Positions 37,472 through 46,738 of a stretch of DNA of 64,000 nucleotides are shown here, piece by piece. A program made the position numbers and the translations under genes. Source of the stretch: Novosphingobium jiangmenense (GTDB taxonomy: Bacteria > Pseudomonadota > Alphaproteobacteria > Sphingomonadales > Sphingomonadaceae); NCBI RefSeq assembly GCF_015694345.1, contig NZ_JADQDC010000002.1:372001-436000 (forward strand), given 5' to 3'. Numbering within the stretch: the stretch's first letter is position 1; every line of letters starts with the position of its first letter. The notes beneath the pieces were generated by a model. That model worked only from the letters and a program-made list of their open reading frames with translations, was not told the DNA's origin and did not search any database.

Positions 37472-37833
37472 TGGCCCACCCGCCCGGCACCAGCATTCAC
37501 CTGATCGCGGACCTGTCTGGATGCCAGAAGCTGGACGATCTCTCATATATCGAAGAGGTCCTCCATGCTGCGGCCGAAACGGCGGGCGCTACGGTGGTGG
37601 GGGTCCACCTTCACCATTTCGGCCCGGGCATGGGCGTGACCGGCGTTGCCGTTCTCGCGGAGTCGCACATCTCTATTCACACTTGGCCGGAGACCGGGGT
37701 AGCAGCCGTCGATCTCTTCGTATGCGGCAAGTCCGCCGATGCCGACGCGGGTTTGGTGGCAATGGCCAGAATGCTTCACGGCACCATCGTCGCGCGCCAC
37801 GCGGTGCGAAGACTTGAAAGTTCAGCAGGTTGA
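37471..37833 (+). CDS. speD: S-adenosylmethionine decarboxylase proenzyme (bacterial short form)
   Basis: 120 residues, pyruvoyl-dependent. The self-cleavage site ESHISIHTWPE has Ser65 as pyruvoyl precursor, with His70 and Cys85 (DLFVCG) as processing/catalytic residues; all are intact. The product, decarboxylated SAM, would feed the aminopropyltransferase two genes upstream. Some SpeD-family members have been reported to decarboxylate ornithine or arginine instead, which sequence alone does not exclude. Last gene of the operon; a 130-bp gap precedes phoR. Confidence 0.9.
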   Translation: MAHPPGTSIHLIADLSGCQKLDDLSYIEEVLHAAAETAGATVVGVHLHHFGPGMGVTGVAVLAESHISIHTWPETGVAAVDLFVCGKSADADAGLVAMARMLHGTIVARHAVRRLESSAG

Positions 37834-37963
37834 AACGGGACGATTGTGACACTCGCCCGCCACAGCTTGCGCCCGCTACCTCCTCTCGCCTATCCGCACT
37901 GCAACGAAGCCGACACAAGGATCGGCGATTCGCGGGCAACAACAATCCACACGGCATGATTCG

Positions 37964-39148
37964 ATGAAGGGCCTGTCGCTGCCTCTTCCCAGCATTTTCG
38001 TCGCCTTGTGCGCGAGCGTTGTCATGTTCCTCGGCGGCGCAGGCTTCTGGATGTCGCTCGCCATTCTCGTGGTCTGGCTGGCAACACTATGGCTGGCGCG
38101 CCCCGAACCGGTCGTGGAAACGCTCGACCGGGACGACGGCAGCGTGTCGCGTCAGGCGATGGTCGAACTGGTCGAGCCGTTTGGCCTGCCGGTACTCATG
38201 CTCGATGGCCAGCGCATTGCTGCAGCCAATGCTGCAGCACGCGAGGAACTCGGCGCGCACATCGTGGGGCAGGACGCCCGGGTCGCCTTGCGCCATCCTG
38301 AAGCGATCAACCTGCTCAAGAAGCCGCAAGGGCGCGCTCTGGTGCGTGGACTGACCGGCGCACGTTCGATCTGGCAGGTCAGCCGCGTGCCGATCGACGA
38401 ACGGTTCTCGCTGATCGAGATGATCAACCGTACCGCCGAGGCGGACATCAGCCGCGCGCATACCGACTTCGTCGCCAACGCCAGTCACGAACTGCGCACG
38501 CCGCTCGCCTCGATCATCGGCTACATCGAGACGCTGGCGGACCCGGATGCCAAGGTCGATGCCGCCACTACAGCGAAGTTCCACGCCACCGTGCTGCGCG
38601 AAGCCCGCCGCCTGCAGAGCCTTGTCGAGGACCTGATGTCGCTTTCGCGCATCGAGGCGGAGAAGCATGAACTGCCTCGCGACCGGATCGATCTCGGCCA
38701 GATGGTCGGAACGATCGCGAGCGAAACGGCTATGACCATGGGCGAAGGACGCGTGATCGCCCGGGCGGACGAAGGTGTCGTTCTTGGAGACCGGCAGCAG
38801 CTTGACCAGCTCGTCCGCAATCTGATCGACAACGCGCTGAAGTACGGGGATCCGGCACAACCGGTCAGCGTCGATCTTGCGGTCCATGGCACCGAAGCGG
38901 AACTCGTCGTGACCGACAAGGGCGAAGGCATCCATCCCGATCACCTGCCTTATCTGACCCGCCGCTTTTATCGCACCGATCCCGGCCGCAGCCGTGCCGC
39001 AGGCGGCACCGGGCTTGGCCTTGCCATCGTGAAGCACATCGTAGAACGCCATCGCGGCAAGCTGGACATCGCCTCGACCCTTGGCGTGGGCACCACCGTA
39101 ACAGTGCGCATCCCGCTGGCGCCCGCGACAAATGTTTCTGAAGATTGA
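37964..39148 (+). CDS. phoR: Phosphate-regulon sensor histidine kinase PhoR
   Basis: 394 residues. Two N-terminal membrane helices (about 8-45), a PAS-like segment (about 65-150), the HisKA box NASHELRTPLASIIGY with His175, and a HATPase domain with NLIDNALKYG, DKGEGI and GGTGLGLAIVKH. It should phosphorylate PhoB under phosphate limitation and respond to PstSCAB-PhoU. It stands upstream of the Pho box, while its partner phoB is at the far end of the operon. No clear Pho box or strong ribosome site was seen in front of phoR. Confidence 0.93.
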   Translation: MKGLSLPLPSIFVALCASVVMFLGGAGFWMSLAILVVWLATLWLARPEPVVETLDRDDGSVSRQAMVELVEPFGLPVLMLDGQRIAAANAAAREELGAHIVGQDARVALRHPEAINLLKKPQGRALVRGLTGARSIWQVSRVPIDERFSLIEMINRTAEADISRAHTDFVANASHELRTPLASIIGYIETLADPDAKVDAATTAKFHATVLREARRLQSLVEDLMSLSRIEAEKHELPRDRIDLGQMVGTIASETAMTMGEGRVIARADEGVVLGDRQQLDQLVRNLIDNALKYGDPAQPVSVDLAVHGTEAELVVTDKGEGIHPDHLPYLTRRFYRTDPGRSRAAGGTGLGLAIVKHIVERHRGKLDIASTLGVGTTVTVRIPLAPATNVSED

Positions 39149-39164
39149 CGCCGCCTTCCACGAC

Positions 39165-39182
39165 TTGTCATAAACCTGTCAT
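39165..39182 (+). promoter_or_regulatory. Pho box upstream of pstS
   Basis: Direct repeats TTGTCAT (39165-39171) and CTGTCAT (39176-39182), exactly 11 bases apart, with an AT-rich AAAC spacer: a near-consensus PhoB site. It lies 17 bases after the phoR stop and 50 before the pstS start. Confidence 0.88.
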
Positions 39183-39231
39183 GGAACCGTCGCATTGGGC
39201 CCTTGCCAACACGGATGAAGGCTACAGACCC

Positions 39232-40278
39232 ATGTCGATGATTCGCATCATTTCGCTCTCCGCCGCCGCTCTCGGCGCGCTTGCCCTTGCCGGTTGCGGC
39301 AGCCAGGAAGCGGCCACCCGCGACCAAGTTCGCGCCGTCGGCTCGTCCACGGTTTACCCCTTCGCGAAGGCGGTTGCCGAATCGCTCGCCAAGTCTGACC
39401 CGTCGCTGAAGTCGCCGATCATCGAGTCGACCGGTACCGGCGCCGGCATGAAGCTGTTCTGCGCCGGCGTCGGCGCGCAGCACCCTGACATCGAAAACGC
39501 CTCGCGCCGGATGAAGAAGTCCGAATTCGAGGACTGCCAGAAGAACGGCGTCAAGGACATCGTCGAGATCCAGGTCGGCCTCGATGGCGTCGCCTTTGCC
39601 GAAGCACAGGGTGGTCCCGGCATCGCGCTGACCCCGGAAGACGTCTACAAGGCGCTCGCCAAGAACCCCTATGGCAAGCCCAACACCGCCAAGACCTGGA
39701 AGGACGTGAACCCCTCGCTCCCGGACGAACCGATTCTCGTCTATGGTCCGCCGTCGACTTCGGGCACGCGCGACGCGCTCAAGGAACTGATCCTGACAAA
39801 GGGCTGCGACGAGAACGCCGAAATGAAGGCGCTCAAGGACAGCGACAAGGACAAGCATGACAAGGTCTGCGGCGAAGTGCGCGATGACGGCGCCTATGTC
39901 GACGCCGGTGAAAACGACAACCTGATCGTCCAGAAGATCGAGGCCAACCCGAAGGCTATCGGCATCTTCGGCTATTCCTACCTCGAAGAGAACAAGGGCC
40001 GCATCAAGGGTCTGACGATGAAGGGCGTCGAGCCTACCTACGCGACGATCTCGGACTTCAGCTATCCGGGCGCGCGTCCGCTCTACATTTACGTGAAGAA
40101 GGCGCACCTCAAGGCAATTCCGGGCCTGCAGGCTTTTGTCACCGAATGGTCAAAGCTTTGGGGCAAGGATGGCGCGCTTGCCAAGCTCGGCATGGTGGTC
40201 GCACCGGACGATGTGCTTGCGGGCAGCGCGAAGGCTGTTAACGACCTTCCGGTCCTTGATGGTTCGCAGCTGAAGTAA
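39232..40278 (+). CDS. pstS: Phosphate ABC transporter, substrate-binding lipoprotein PstS
   Basis: 348 residues from ATG 39232. The signal peptide has a lipobox ending LALAGC. The phosphate-binding regions GSSTVYPFAKAV, ESTGTGAGMKLFCAGVG and GPPSTSGTRDALKEL are present. It captures phosphate in the periplasm for PstC/PstA. A second in-frame ATG at 39238 is also possible. The Pho box directly upstream indicates phosphate-starvation induction. Confidence 0.96.
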   Translation: MSMIRIISLSAAALGALALAGCGSQEAATRDQVRAVGSSTVYPFAKAVAESLAKSDPSLKSPIIESTGTGAGMKLFCAGVGAQHPDIENASRRMKKSEFEDCQKNGVKDIVEIQVGLDGVAFAEAQGGPGIALTPEDVYKALAKNPYGKPNTAKTWKDVNPSLPDEPILVYGPPSTSGTRDALKELILTKGCDENAEMKALKDSDKDKHDKVCGEVRDDGAYVDAGENDNLIVQKIEANPKAIGIFGYSYLEENKGRIKGLTMKGVEPTYATISDFSYPGARPLYIYVKKAHLKAIPGLQAFVTEWSKLWGKDGALAKLGMVVAPDDVLAGSAKAVNDLPVLDGSQLK

Positions 40279-40301
40279 GAATTGGGGGTAATACCGGGGT
40301 C

Positions 40302-41684
40302 ATGTCGCCAGCCATCCTGCTTTTGCTCGCCTTCGGGTTGAGCCTTTTCGGTTGGCTGGCGGCACGTTCCCGTGCCTGGGCTTTCCGCAAGGCCGCCCCC
40401 GGCACCCGCCTCCATTCGCTTCCCAACTTCCACGGCTGGTACGTCGCGCTCTGGATCGGCGTGCCAGCCCTGCTTTTCGCCGTGCTGTGGAATGCGATCA
40501 GCCCGATGCTGATCACCAGCCACGTCATGGCCGATCCTGCAGCGTCGCTGCTGCCCGGCTTCGGGTTCGAGCGCGAGACAATGCTGGCTGAGGCCCGTGC
40601 GGTCGCCGAGGGCCGCGCCTTCGGCGTCTTCAACGAAGAAGCGCAGGGCCTGGTCGCGCCCTACCGCGCTGCCATCACACTCTACGACTCCATCGGCCTT
40701 GTAGTGACGATCCTCGTCGCATTCGCTGGTGGCGCCTTCGCTTTCCTGCGCCTTAAGCCTGATTTCACGGCCCGCACCCGCGTCGAGCGCGCGGTCATGG
40801 GGCTGCTGCTGATCGCCTCGCTGGTCGCGATCCTGACGACGATCGGCATCATCGTCAGCCTCGTGTTCGAAACCGTCCGCTTTTTCGGCATGGTCTCGCC
40901 ACTGGACTTCCTGTTCGGGACGCACTGGTCGCCCGATCCGATGAGTTCGGGCACGCCGGACGGAGCCGACTACGGCGCTATCCCGCTGTTCTGGGGCACG
41001 ATCTACATCGGTGCGATCATCGCCATGATCGTCGCCATCCCGCTCGGCCTGATGAGCGCCATTTTCCTCACCCAGTATGCCAGCAACGGCGTGCGCAAGG
41101 TGATGAAGCCGCTGCTCGAAATCCTCGCAGGCGTGCCCACCGTGGTCTACGGCTACTTTGCCGCGCTGACTGTCGCTCCGATGGTGCGCGATGCGGCACA
41201 AGCCATCGGCATTTCAAGCGCTTCAACCGAAAGCGCCGTGGCGGCAGGCCTCGTCATGGGCGTGATGATCATCCCGTTCGTCTCCTCGATGGCTGACGAT
41301 TCCATCGCAGCCGTGCCGCAGGCCATGCGCGACGGCAGCCTGGCCATGGGCGCGACGACTTCCGAAACGATCCGCAAGGTGCTGATCCCGGCCGCGCTCC
41401 CCGGCATTGTCGCGGGCGTGATGCTGGCCGTCAGCCGGGCAATCGGCGAGACAATGATCGTCGTCATGGCTGCGGGCGCCTCGGCCAACCTTACCGCCAA
41501 TCCCTTTGAAAGCATGACCACGGTGACGTTCCAGATCGTTGCCATGCTGACCGGTGAAGGCAGCTTCGACCATCCGGCAACGCTCTCCGCGTTCGCGCTC
41601 GGCATGGTCCTGTTCCTTGTCACCCTAACGCTGAACTTCATCGCCCTGCGCGTGGTGAAGCGCTACCGCGAAGCCTATGAGTGA
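40302..41684 (+). CDS. pstC: Phosphate ABC transporter permease PstC (long form)
   Basis: 460 residues, about 140 more than E. coli PstC. The additional N-terminal part (about 1-150) has two helices and a periplasmic segment. The permease core follows from about residue 160 (VAILTTIGIIVSLVFE, FFWGTHWSP-like FLFGTHWSPDP) with the EAA loop DGSLAMGATTSETIRKVLIPAALPGIVAG. Long PstC forms are common in alphaproteobacteria. Overlaps pstA by 8 bp. Confidence 0.95.
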   Translation: MSPAILLLLAFGLSLFGWLAARSRAWAFRKAAPGTRLHSLPNFHGWYVALWIGVPALLFAVLWNAISPMLITSHVMADPAASLLPGFGFERETMLAEARAVAEGRAFGVFNEEAQGLVAPYRAAITLYDSIGLVVTILVAFAGGAFAFLRLKPDFTARTRVERAVMGLLLIASLVAILTTIGIIVSLVFETVRFFGMVSPLDFLFGTHWSPDPMSSGTPDGADYGAIPLFWGTIYIGAIIAMIVAIPLGLMSAIFLTQYASNGVRKVMKPLLEILAGVPTVVYGYFAALTVAPMVRDAAQAIGISSASTESAVAAGLVMGVMIIPFVSSMADDSIAAVPQAMRDGSLAMGATTSETIRKVLIPAALPGIVAGVMLAVSRAIGETMIVVMAAGASANLTANPFESMTTVTFQIVAMLTGEGSFDHPATLSAFALGMVLFLVTLTLNFIALRVVKRYREAYE

Positions 41685-42948
41685 GCCTGCGATGACCGAG
41701 ACTCTTTCAGACGTTCAGGCGCGCAGGCGGGCGCTGATGGACAAGGGGTTGGCGCGTCGCCGCGCCGCCGACAAGCGCTTCCGCTGGCTTGGTTTTGCCG
41801 CCGTCGCTTTTTCTGCGCTGATGCTGGCGTTCCTGCTTATCAAAATGAGTTCGGCCGGCATCGCCGGGTTCCAGCGCAGCGAAGTGCGGTTCGACATTCC
41901 GTTGGCGGGCGCGATGCAGATCGACGCGAAGCGCCTCGCCCAACCCGATCCGATGGGCGGGCTCGAACTTGCCGGACTGGAGAAGGTCGTCGAAAGCGCA
42001 GCGAAGAACGCTCTTGGCCCTGAAGCGGATGATCTTGTCGGTCAGGGTGCGTGGCGCGAAGTCGCAACGGCAATAATCGAGGATCCCTCGCTACTTGGCA
42101 GCACGTACAAGGCGTCGCTTCCGGCAAGCGATGATCTTGCCAGCGCCCAGCGCGGCGAAGGTGAACCGGCGATGCAGCAGCTCGCCCGGAAGCTGGCCAG
42201 CGAAGGCAAGCTGGTCCGTGTGTTCGACAAGGGCTTCCTCAGTCGCTCGGATGCCACCAGCCCGCAATCCGTCGGCATCTGGGGGGCACTCAAGGGCTCG
42301 ATCCTGACGATGTTCATCACGCTCGTCCTGGCCTTCCCGGTCGGCGTGCTCTCGGCGCTCTACCTTGAGGAATATGCGCCGAAGAACCGCTGGACCGAAT
42401 GGATCGAGATCTCGATCAACAACCTTGCCGCCGTCCCCTCGATCATCTTCGGCTTGCTCGGCCTGGCCGTGTTCCTCGCGCTGTTCCCGCATTACCGCTC
42501 GGCCCCGCTGATCGGCGGCATGACTCTGGCGCTGATGACCATGCCGGTCATCGTGATCTCGGGCCGCAATGCGATCAAGGCCGTTCCACCCTCTATCCGT
42601 GACGCCGCGCTCGCCATCGGCGCGAGCAAGGTGCAGGTCGTGTTCAACCACGTCCTGCCGCTCGCCCTGCCCGGCATCCTTACCGGCACGATCATCGGCA
42701 TGGCCCGTGCGCTGGGCGAAACCGCGCCCCTGCTGATGATCGGCATGCGCGCGTTCGTAGCCAGCCCGCCCTCGGGCTTCACCGCACCGTCCTCGGTGCT
42801 GCCGGTGCAGATCTTCCTGTGGTCCGACGAGATCGACCGCGGCTTCGTCGAGCGCACCAGCGCCGCGATCGTCGTCCTGCTCGTCTTCCTTCTCCTGATG
42901 AACGGCCTTGCGATCTACCTGCGCAACCGTTTCGAAAAGCGGTGGTAA
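41677..42948 (+). CDS. pstA: Phosphate ABC transporter permease PstA (long form, DUF3333-type N-terminus)
   Basis: 423 residues against about 300 in E. coli. The N-terminal 200 residues include one helix and a long periplasmic region of DUF3333 type. The permease domain (about 205-423) carries [31 protein letters not shown], the coupling EAA loop. ATG 41677 overlaps pstC by 8 bp; ATG 41692 is an alternative. pstB starts 1 bp after its stop. Confidence 0.95.
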   Translation: MSEPAMTETLSDVQARRRALMDKGLARRRAADKRFRWLGFAAVAFSALMLAFLLIKMSSAGIAGFQRSEVRFDIPLAGAMQIDAKRLAQPDPMGGLELAGLEKVVESAAKNALGPEADDLVGQGAWREVATAIIEDPSLLGSTYKASLPASDDLASAQRGEGEPAMQQLARKLASEGKLVRVFDKGFLSRSDATSPQSVGIWGALKGSILTMFITLVLAFPVGVLSALYLEEYAPKNRWTEWIEISINNLAAVPSIIFGLLGLAVFLALFPHYRSAPLIGGMTLALMTMPVIVISGRNAIKAVPPSIRDAALAIGASKVQVVFNHVLPLALPGILTGTIIGMARALGETAPLLMIGMRAFVASPPSGFTAPSSVLPVQIFLWSDEIDRGFVERTSAAIVVLLVFLLLMNGLAIYLRNRFEKRW

Positions 42949-42949
42949 A

Positions 42950-43765
42950 ATGAACGCTGAAGCGATCCAGACAGCGGTGAAGGCCGACGACAAGCCTTAC
43001 TTCGACGCGCCGTCGAAGATGAGCGCGAAGAACGTCTCTGTCTTCTACGGCGAAAAGCGCGCGATCGACGACGTATCGATCGAGATCCCGCAGCGTTATG
43101 TCACTGCCTTCATCGGCCCATCGGGCTGCGGCAAGTCGACCTTCCTGCGCACCCTCAACCGCATGAACGACACTATCGCCAGCGCGCGGGTCGAAGGCGA
43201 CATCCTGCTCGACGGCGAGGACATCTACAAGTCGGGCATGGACGTGGTGCAACTGCGCGCCCGCGTAGGCATGGTGTTCCAGAAGCCGAACCCGTTCCCC
43301 AAGTCGATCTACGAGAACATCGCCTATGGGCCGAAAATCCACGGCATCACCGGCAGCAAGGCCGAGCTTGACGAGATCGTCGAGCAGTCGCTGCGTCGCG
43401 CCGGTCTGTGGGACGAGGTCAAGGATCGCCTGAACGACAGCGGCACTGCACTGTCCGGCGGTCAGCAGCAGCGCCTGTGCATCGCCCGTGCCATCGCCGT
43501 CGATCCCGAAGTGATCCTGATGGACGAACCCTGTTCGGCGCTTGACCCGATCGCCACGGCGCGCATCGAGGAACTGATCGACGAACTGCGCGGCCGCTAT
43601 GCCATCGTCATCGTCACCCACTCGATGCAGCAGGCAGCGCGCGTTTCGCAACGTACGGCGTTCTTCCACCTTGGCAAGATCGTCGAATACGGCAAGACTT
43701 CCGACATCTTCACCAATCCGCGCGAGGAACGGACGAAGGACTACATCACCGGGCGTTACGGGTAA
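42950..43765 (+). CDS. pstB: Phosphate ABC transporter ATP-binding protein PstB
   Basis: 271 residues from ATG 42950. Walker [10 protein letters not shown] (56-64), Q-loop [16 protein letters not shown], signature [17 protein letters not shown] and Walker [14 protein letters not shown] are complete. It powers phosphate import through PstC/PstA and, with PhoU, signals phosphate sufficiency to PhoR. An N-terminal extension of about 20 residues precedes the ABC domain. Confidence 0.97.
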   Translation: MNAEAIQTAVKADDKPYFDAPSKMSAKNVSVFYGEKRAIDDVSIEIPQRYVTAFIGPSGCGKSTFLRTLNRMNDTIASARVEGDILLDGEDIYKSGMDVVQLRARVGMVFQKPNPFPKSIYENIAYGPKIHGITGSKAELDEIVEQSLRRAGLWDEVKDRLNDSGTALSGGQQQRLCIARAIAVDPEVILMDEPCSALDPIATARIEELIDELRGRYAIVIVTHSMQQAARVSQRTAFFHLGKIVEYGKTSDIFTNPREERTKDYITGRYG

Positions 43766-43774
43766 GGGGAAGAG

Positions 43775-44461
43775 ATGGTGGCCGAACATACCGTCAAGGC
43801 ATTCGACGAGGACATCACCCGGCTGCGCGGCCTGGTCGCGGAAATGGGCGGCCTGGCCGAACTGTCCGTATCAGAAGCCATGGACGCGCTGCTACGCGGC
43901 GACCATGACCTGGCCGCTGGCGTCATCGCGCGCGACAAGCGCATCGACCAGCTCGAGGCCGAAGTCGACAAGCTCGCCATCCGCGTGCTTGCCTTGCGCG
44001 CGCCGATGGCGGACGACCTGCGCGAAGTCATTGCCGCGCTCAAGATCGCCGGCGTGATCGAACGCATCGGCGATTATGCTAAGAACATCGCCAAGCGCGT
44101 CGGCATCATCGAGGGGCGCAAGCGCTTCGAGCCGCTGACCCTGATCCCGGCAATGAACGATCTGGCCGCCGAGATGGTCCACGATGTGCTGACGGCGTTT
44201 GCTGCACGTGACCCTGTCGCTGCGGCGGAAATCGTGCAGCGCGATGCAAAGGTGGATGCCTTCTACGATTCGATCTTCCGCAATCTCGTTTCCTTCATGG
44301 TCGAGAACCCCGCCACGATCAGCAGCGCGGCGCAGCTCCTGTTCGTAGCTCGGAACATCGAACGTATTGGCGACCATGCCACGAATATCGCGGAAATGGT
44401 CTATTACGCCGCCACAGGGGCAAACCTGCCTGACCGCGAGGAAGTGTTGCCTCCGGCGTGA
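43775..44461 (+). CDS. phoU: Phosphate signalling protein PhoU
   Basis: 228 residues, two PhoU helical bundles. HTVKAFDEDITRLRGLVAEMGGLAE opens the protein, DKRIDQLEAEVDKLAIRVLALRAPMADDLREV is the first metal-binding helix region and RNIERIGDHATNIAEMVYY the second. It mediates inhibition of PhoR when Pst is saturated with phosphate. It lies 9 bp after pstB. Confidence 0.96.
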   Translation: MVAEHTVKAFDEDITRLRGLVAEMGGLAELSVSEAMDALLRGDHDLAAGVIARDKRIDQLEAEVDKLAIRVLALRAPMADDLREVIAALKIAGVIERIGDYAKNIAKRVGIIEGRKRFEPLTLIPAMNDLAAEMVHDVLTAFAARDPVAAAEIVQRDAKVDAFYDSIFRNLVSFMVENPATISSAAQLLFVARNIERIGDHATNIAEMVYYAATGANLPDREEVLPPA

Positions 44462-44478
44462 TCGCACCTTTTCCTGTG

Positions 44479-44496
44479 CAGTCACAACGCGGTAAC
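44479..44496 (+). promoter_or_regulatory. Weak Pho-box-like repeat upstream of phoB
   Basis: CAGTCAC (44479-44485) and CGGTAAC (44490-44496) are 11 bases apart, a degenerate version of the CTGTCAC repeat, inside the only sizeable gap (76 bp) of the pst-pho operon. Confidence 0.3.
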
Positions 44497-44537
44497 ATTC
44501 GTCGTGTCTTGGCAAGCTGACCGTCAAGGAGGTTTGC

Positions 44538-45227
44538 GTGCCTGCTCCGAAGTTGCTGCTGGTTGAAGACGATACCGCCCTTGCCGAACTGGTCGAGTAC
44601 CGGTTTCGCGGCGAAGGCTACGACGTTCGCACCACTGACGATGGCGACGAAGCCCTGCTCCTCGCCGCCGAGGACGCGCCTGACCTCGTCCTGCTCGACT
44701 GGATGATCGGTGGCACCAGCGGCATCGAAGTGTGTCGCCGCCTGCGCCGCAACAAGGCAACGGCGCACGTTCCGATCATCATGCTCACCGCCCGTTCGGA
44801 CGAGGACGACCGCATTCGCGGGCTCGAGATCGGCGCGGACGATTACGTCACCAAGCCGTTCTCTCCCCGCGAACTCATCGCGCGCGTGGGAGCCGTGCTG
44901 CGCCGTGTTCGCCCGGCGTTGGCAGGCGAAATCATTACTGTCGGCGATCTCTCGCTCGATCCGACCGCTCACCGCGTGATGCGCCGCGGCTCACCGATGA
45001 AGGTCGGCCCTACCGAGTTCCGCCTGCTCAAGCACTTCATGGAGCACCCCGGTCGCGTGTTCTCGCGCGGACAGCTGCTTGATGCCGTGTGGGGCAGCGG
45101 CAGCGACATCGAACTGCGCACGGTGGACGTCCACATCCGCCGCCTGCGCCAGGCCATTGCCATTCCCGGCGCGGCCGATCCGGTGCGCACCGTACGCTCC
45201 GCCGGTTACGCGCTTGAAGGCGTCTGA
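44538..45227 (+). CDS. phoB: Phosphate-regulon response regulator PhoB
   Basis: 229 residues from GTG 44538, with a perfect AAGGAGG upstream. The receiver domain (1-120) has the acidic pocket Glu10-Asp11-Asp12, phosphoacceptor Asp54 (LLDWMIGG) and YVTKPF. The winged-helix OmpR-type output domain (about 130-229) has FRLLKHFMEHPGRVFSRGQLLDAVWG and DVHIRRLRQAI. It should bind the Pho box ahead of pstS. It converges on the GT22 gene with 3 bp between stops. Confidence 0.96.
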   Translation: MPAPKLLLVEDDTALAELVEYRFRGEGYDVRTTDDGDEALLLAAEDAPDLVLLDWMIGGTSGIEVCRRLRRNKATAHVPIIMLTARSDEDDRIRGLEIGADDYVTKPFSPRELIARVGAVLRRVRPALAGEIITVGDLSLDPTAHRVMRRGSPMKVGPTEFRLLKHFMEHPGRVFSRGQLLDAVWGSGSDIELRTVDVHIRRLRQAIAIPGAADPVRTVRSAGYALEGV

Positions 45228-45230
45228 CGC

Positions 45231-46736
45231 CTACTTGTCGATCCGGATCAGCTGGGCGTTATAATCAAGATCGCCCGATGGTTCGGTGCAAGGCCCTTCG
45301 CGCCGAAACACGCAATACTGCTGCTCGAACAACGGCTTCTTCGGCGACATGCAGCCGACGAAACGGTAGGCTGAGGGTAACTCGCCCATATGCTCGGCGG
45401 GCGCTACGGCGACATTATAACGCGCCTGCGCCTGAATCGCGATCCTGGGGGCATCCAGTCCGTCGATCAGGAGCACCTGCCCCTTGCGGTTGAGCACCGC
45501 GCGCGAAACGAACGGAACGTCGCGGATGCGATAGGTCGCGAGCCCACAGAAGCCCGGCTGGCTGCGCACGGTCCGCATCGCCCGCAGGGGCGCCTTGCCG
45601 ACTCCCCAGTTGATCACGAAGGGTTCGGTTGCAGCCACTTGCACCGAAGCCGCAAGCCACAGGCCGAGGAGGACAGCAACTCCCGTCCGGCCAAGCTCGC
45701 GCTTGCGCCAGGTCGCGATCTGCCGAGCCAAGTCCACCGAACCAATTGCTGCCAGCAATACGATCAGCAGGACTGCCAGCAAAATGAACCGATACTCCTT
45801 GTGGCCAATCGCCGAGTGTATAGCGATCACTGCAAGCGCTGTTGCGCCGAGCATCGGATAGCGCTTCAGCCCAAGCAGCGCAGAAGGCACCAGCAGGACT
45901 GCAATCCACTGCCACTGCCAGACGAGCACCTGCAGATACCACTGCGGCGCCTCCACGCCGTAATCATGGCTGCGATCCGCAACAACGTTGGCGAAGACGT
46001 TGTTATAGATCCACAGCAGCGGCGTTTCGCCCATGGCAAGGTTGGCCAGCGCATCGCACAGGACGCCGCCCGCTGCGCCGATCAGAAGCGGAGGCCAAAC
46101 GCGTCGGAAATCGCCCCGACCTGCCCAGAGGAACGGAATGGCCAGCGCTGGTCCCAGTGGAAATCGCGTAATGAAGCCGAGCCCGAGCAGGAACGCTCCG
46201 GCCAGGGCATCGCGCCGTTCTGCCGTGTCGCGAAACTGCACAAGCAGCGCCAACCCCGGCAGGATCGCGAGAACGGAAAAGGTGTCGCTTGACGTGCGCG
46301 AAGCAAAGTAGGCGAAATCTACCCAGACTGCTGCGACGAACGCGGCCGTTATGGCATGCGTTTTGCTGATCCGGGCGCCAAGCGACCACCCGGCCCAGAC
46401 CGTTCCCAACGAAGCCAGCGCCATACACAAGCGCGGCAGCACCAGATGCAGTTCGCCCGCAGGGTCGAGCGCATGCCCGAGCCATACCGGCCCGACCATG
46501 ACGAGCGGAATGAACCAGCTGCGAATGCCGAGCCGGATATCCCACGTGCGGATCCAGTCGCCGGTGATCAGGCCGTAGGCCGGCTCGATGTACTGCCAGA
46601 TCTCGTCGGCGTGGTGATAGACCGTGAACAGCGAGATCGGAATGCGGAGCGCGAGGGCAAGCACCAGCAGCCACGCCAGCGCCGGGTCTATCCGCCGCTG
46701 CCTGATCCCGCCGTTGCTGCCAGCCCCCCCAGCCAC
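45231..46736 (-). CDS. GT22-type (PIG-B/ALG9-like) membrane glycosyltransferase
   Basis: 501 residues from GTG 46736 with about ten transmembrane helices. The first loop motif YHHADEIWQYIEPAYGLITGDWIRTWDIRLGIRSW closely follows the HPDE..QY.E..HG....RTWE...G.RSW pattern of GT22 mannosyltransferases, which use lipid-linked sugar donors; His-Ala-Asp-Glu replaces His-Pro-Asp-Glu. It probably glycosylates a lipid or cell-surface acceptor on the periplasmic side. Substrate unknown. Last gene of the leftward rnj-DUF1467 run, 2 bp from DUF1467. Confidence 0.75.
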   Translation of the reverse strand: MAGGAGSNGGIRQRRIDPALAWLLVLALALRIPISLFTVYHHADEIWQYIEPAYGLITGDWIRTWDIRLGIRSWFIPLVMVGPVWLGHALDPAGELHLVLPRLCMALASLGTVWAGWSLGARISKTHAITAAFVAAVWVDFAYFASRTSSDTFSVLAILPGLALLVQFRDTAERRDALAGAFLLGLGFITRFPLGPALAIPFLWAGRGDFRRVWPPLLIGAAGGVLCDALANLAMGETPLLWIYNNVFANVVADRSHDYGVEAPQWYLQVLVWQWQWIAVLLVPSALLGLKRYPMLGATALAVIAIHSAIGHKEYRFILLAVLLIVLLAAIGSVDLARQIATWRKRELGRTGVAVLLGLWLAASVQVAATEPFVINWGVGKAPLRAMRTVRSQPGFCGLATYRIRDVPFVSRAVLNRKGQVLLIDGLDAPRIAIQAQARYNVAVAPAEHMGELPSAYRFVGCMSPKKPLFEQQYCVFRREGPCTEPSGDLDYNAQLIRIDK

Positions 46737-46738
46737 GG

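Noticed and set aside
37834..37963. Pho box upstream of phoR
   Set aside because: I looked for CTGTCA-type repeats at 11-base spacing and found none.
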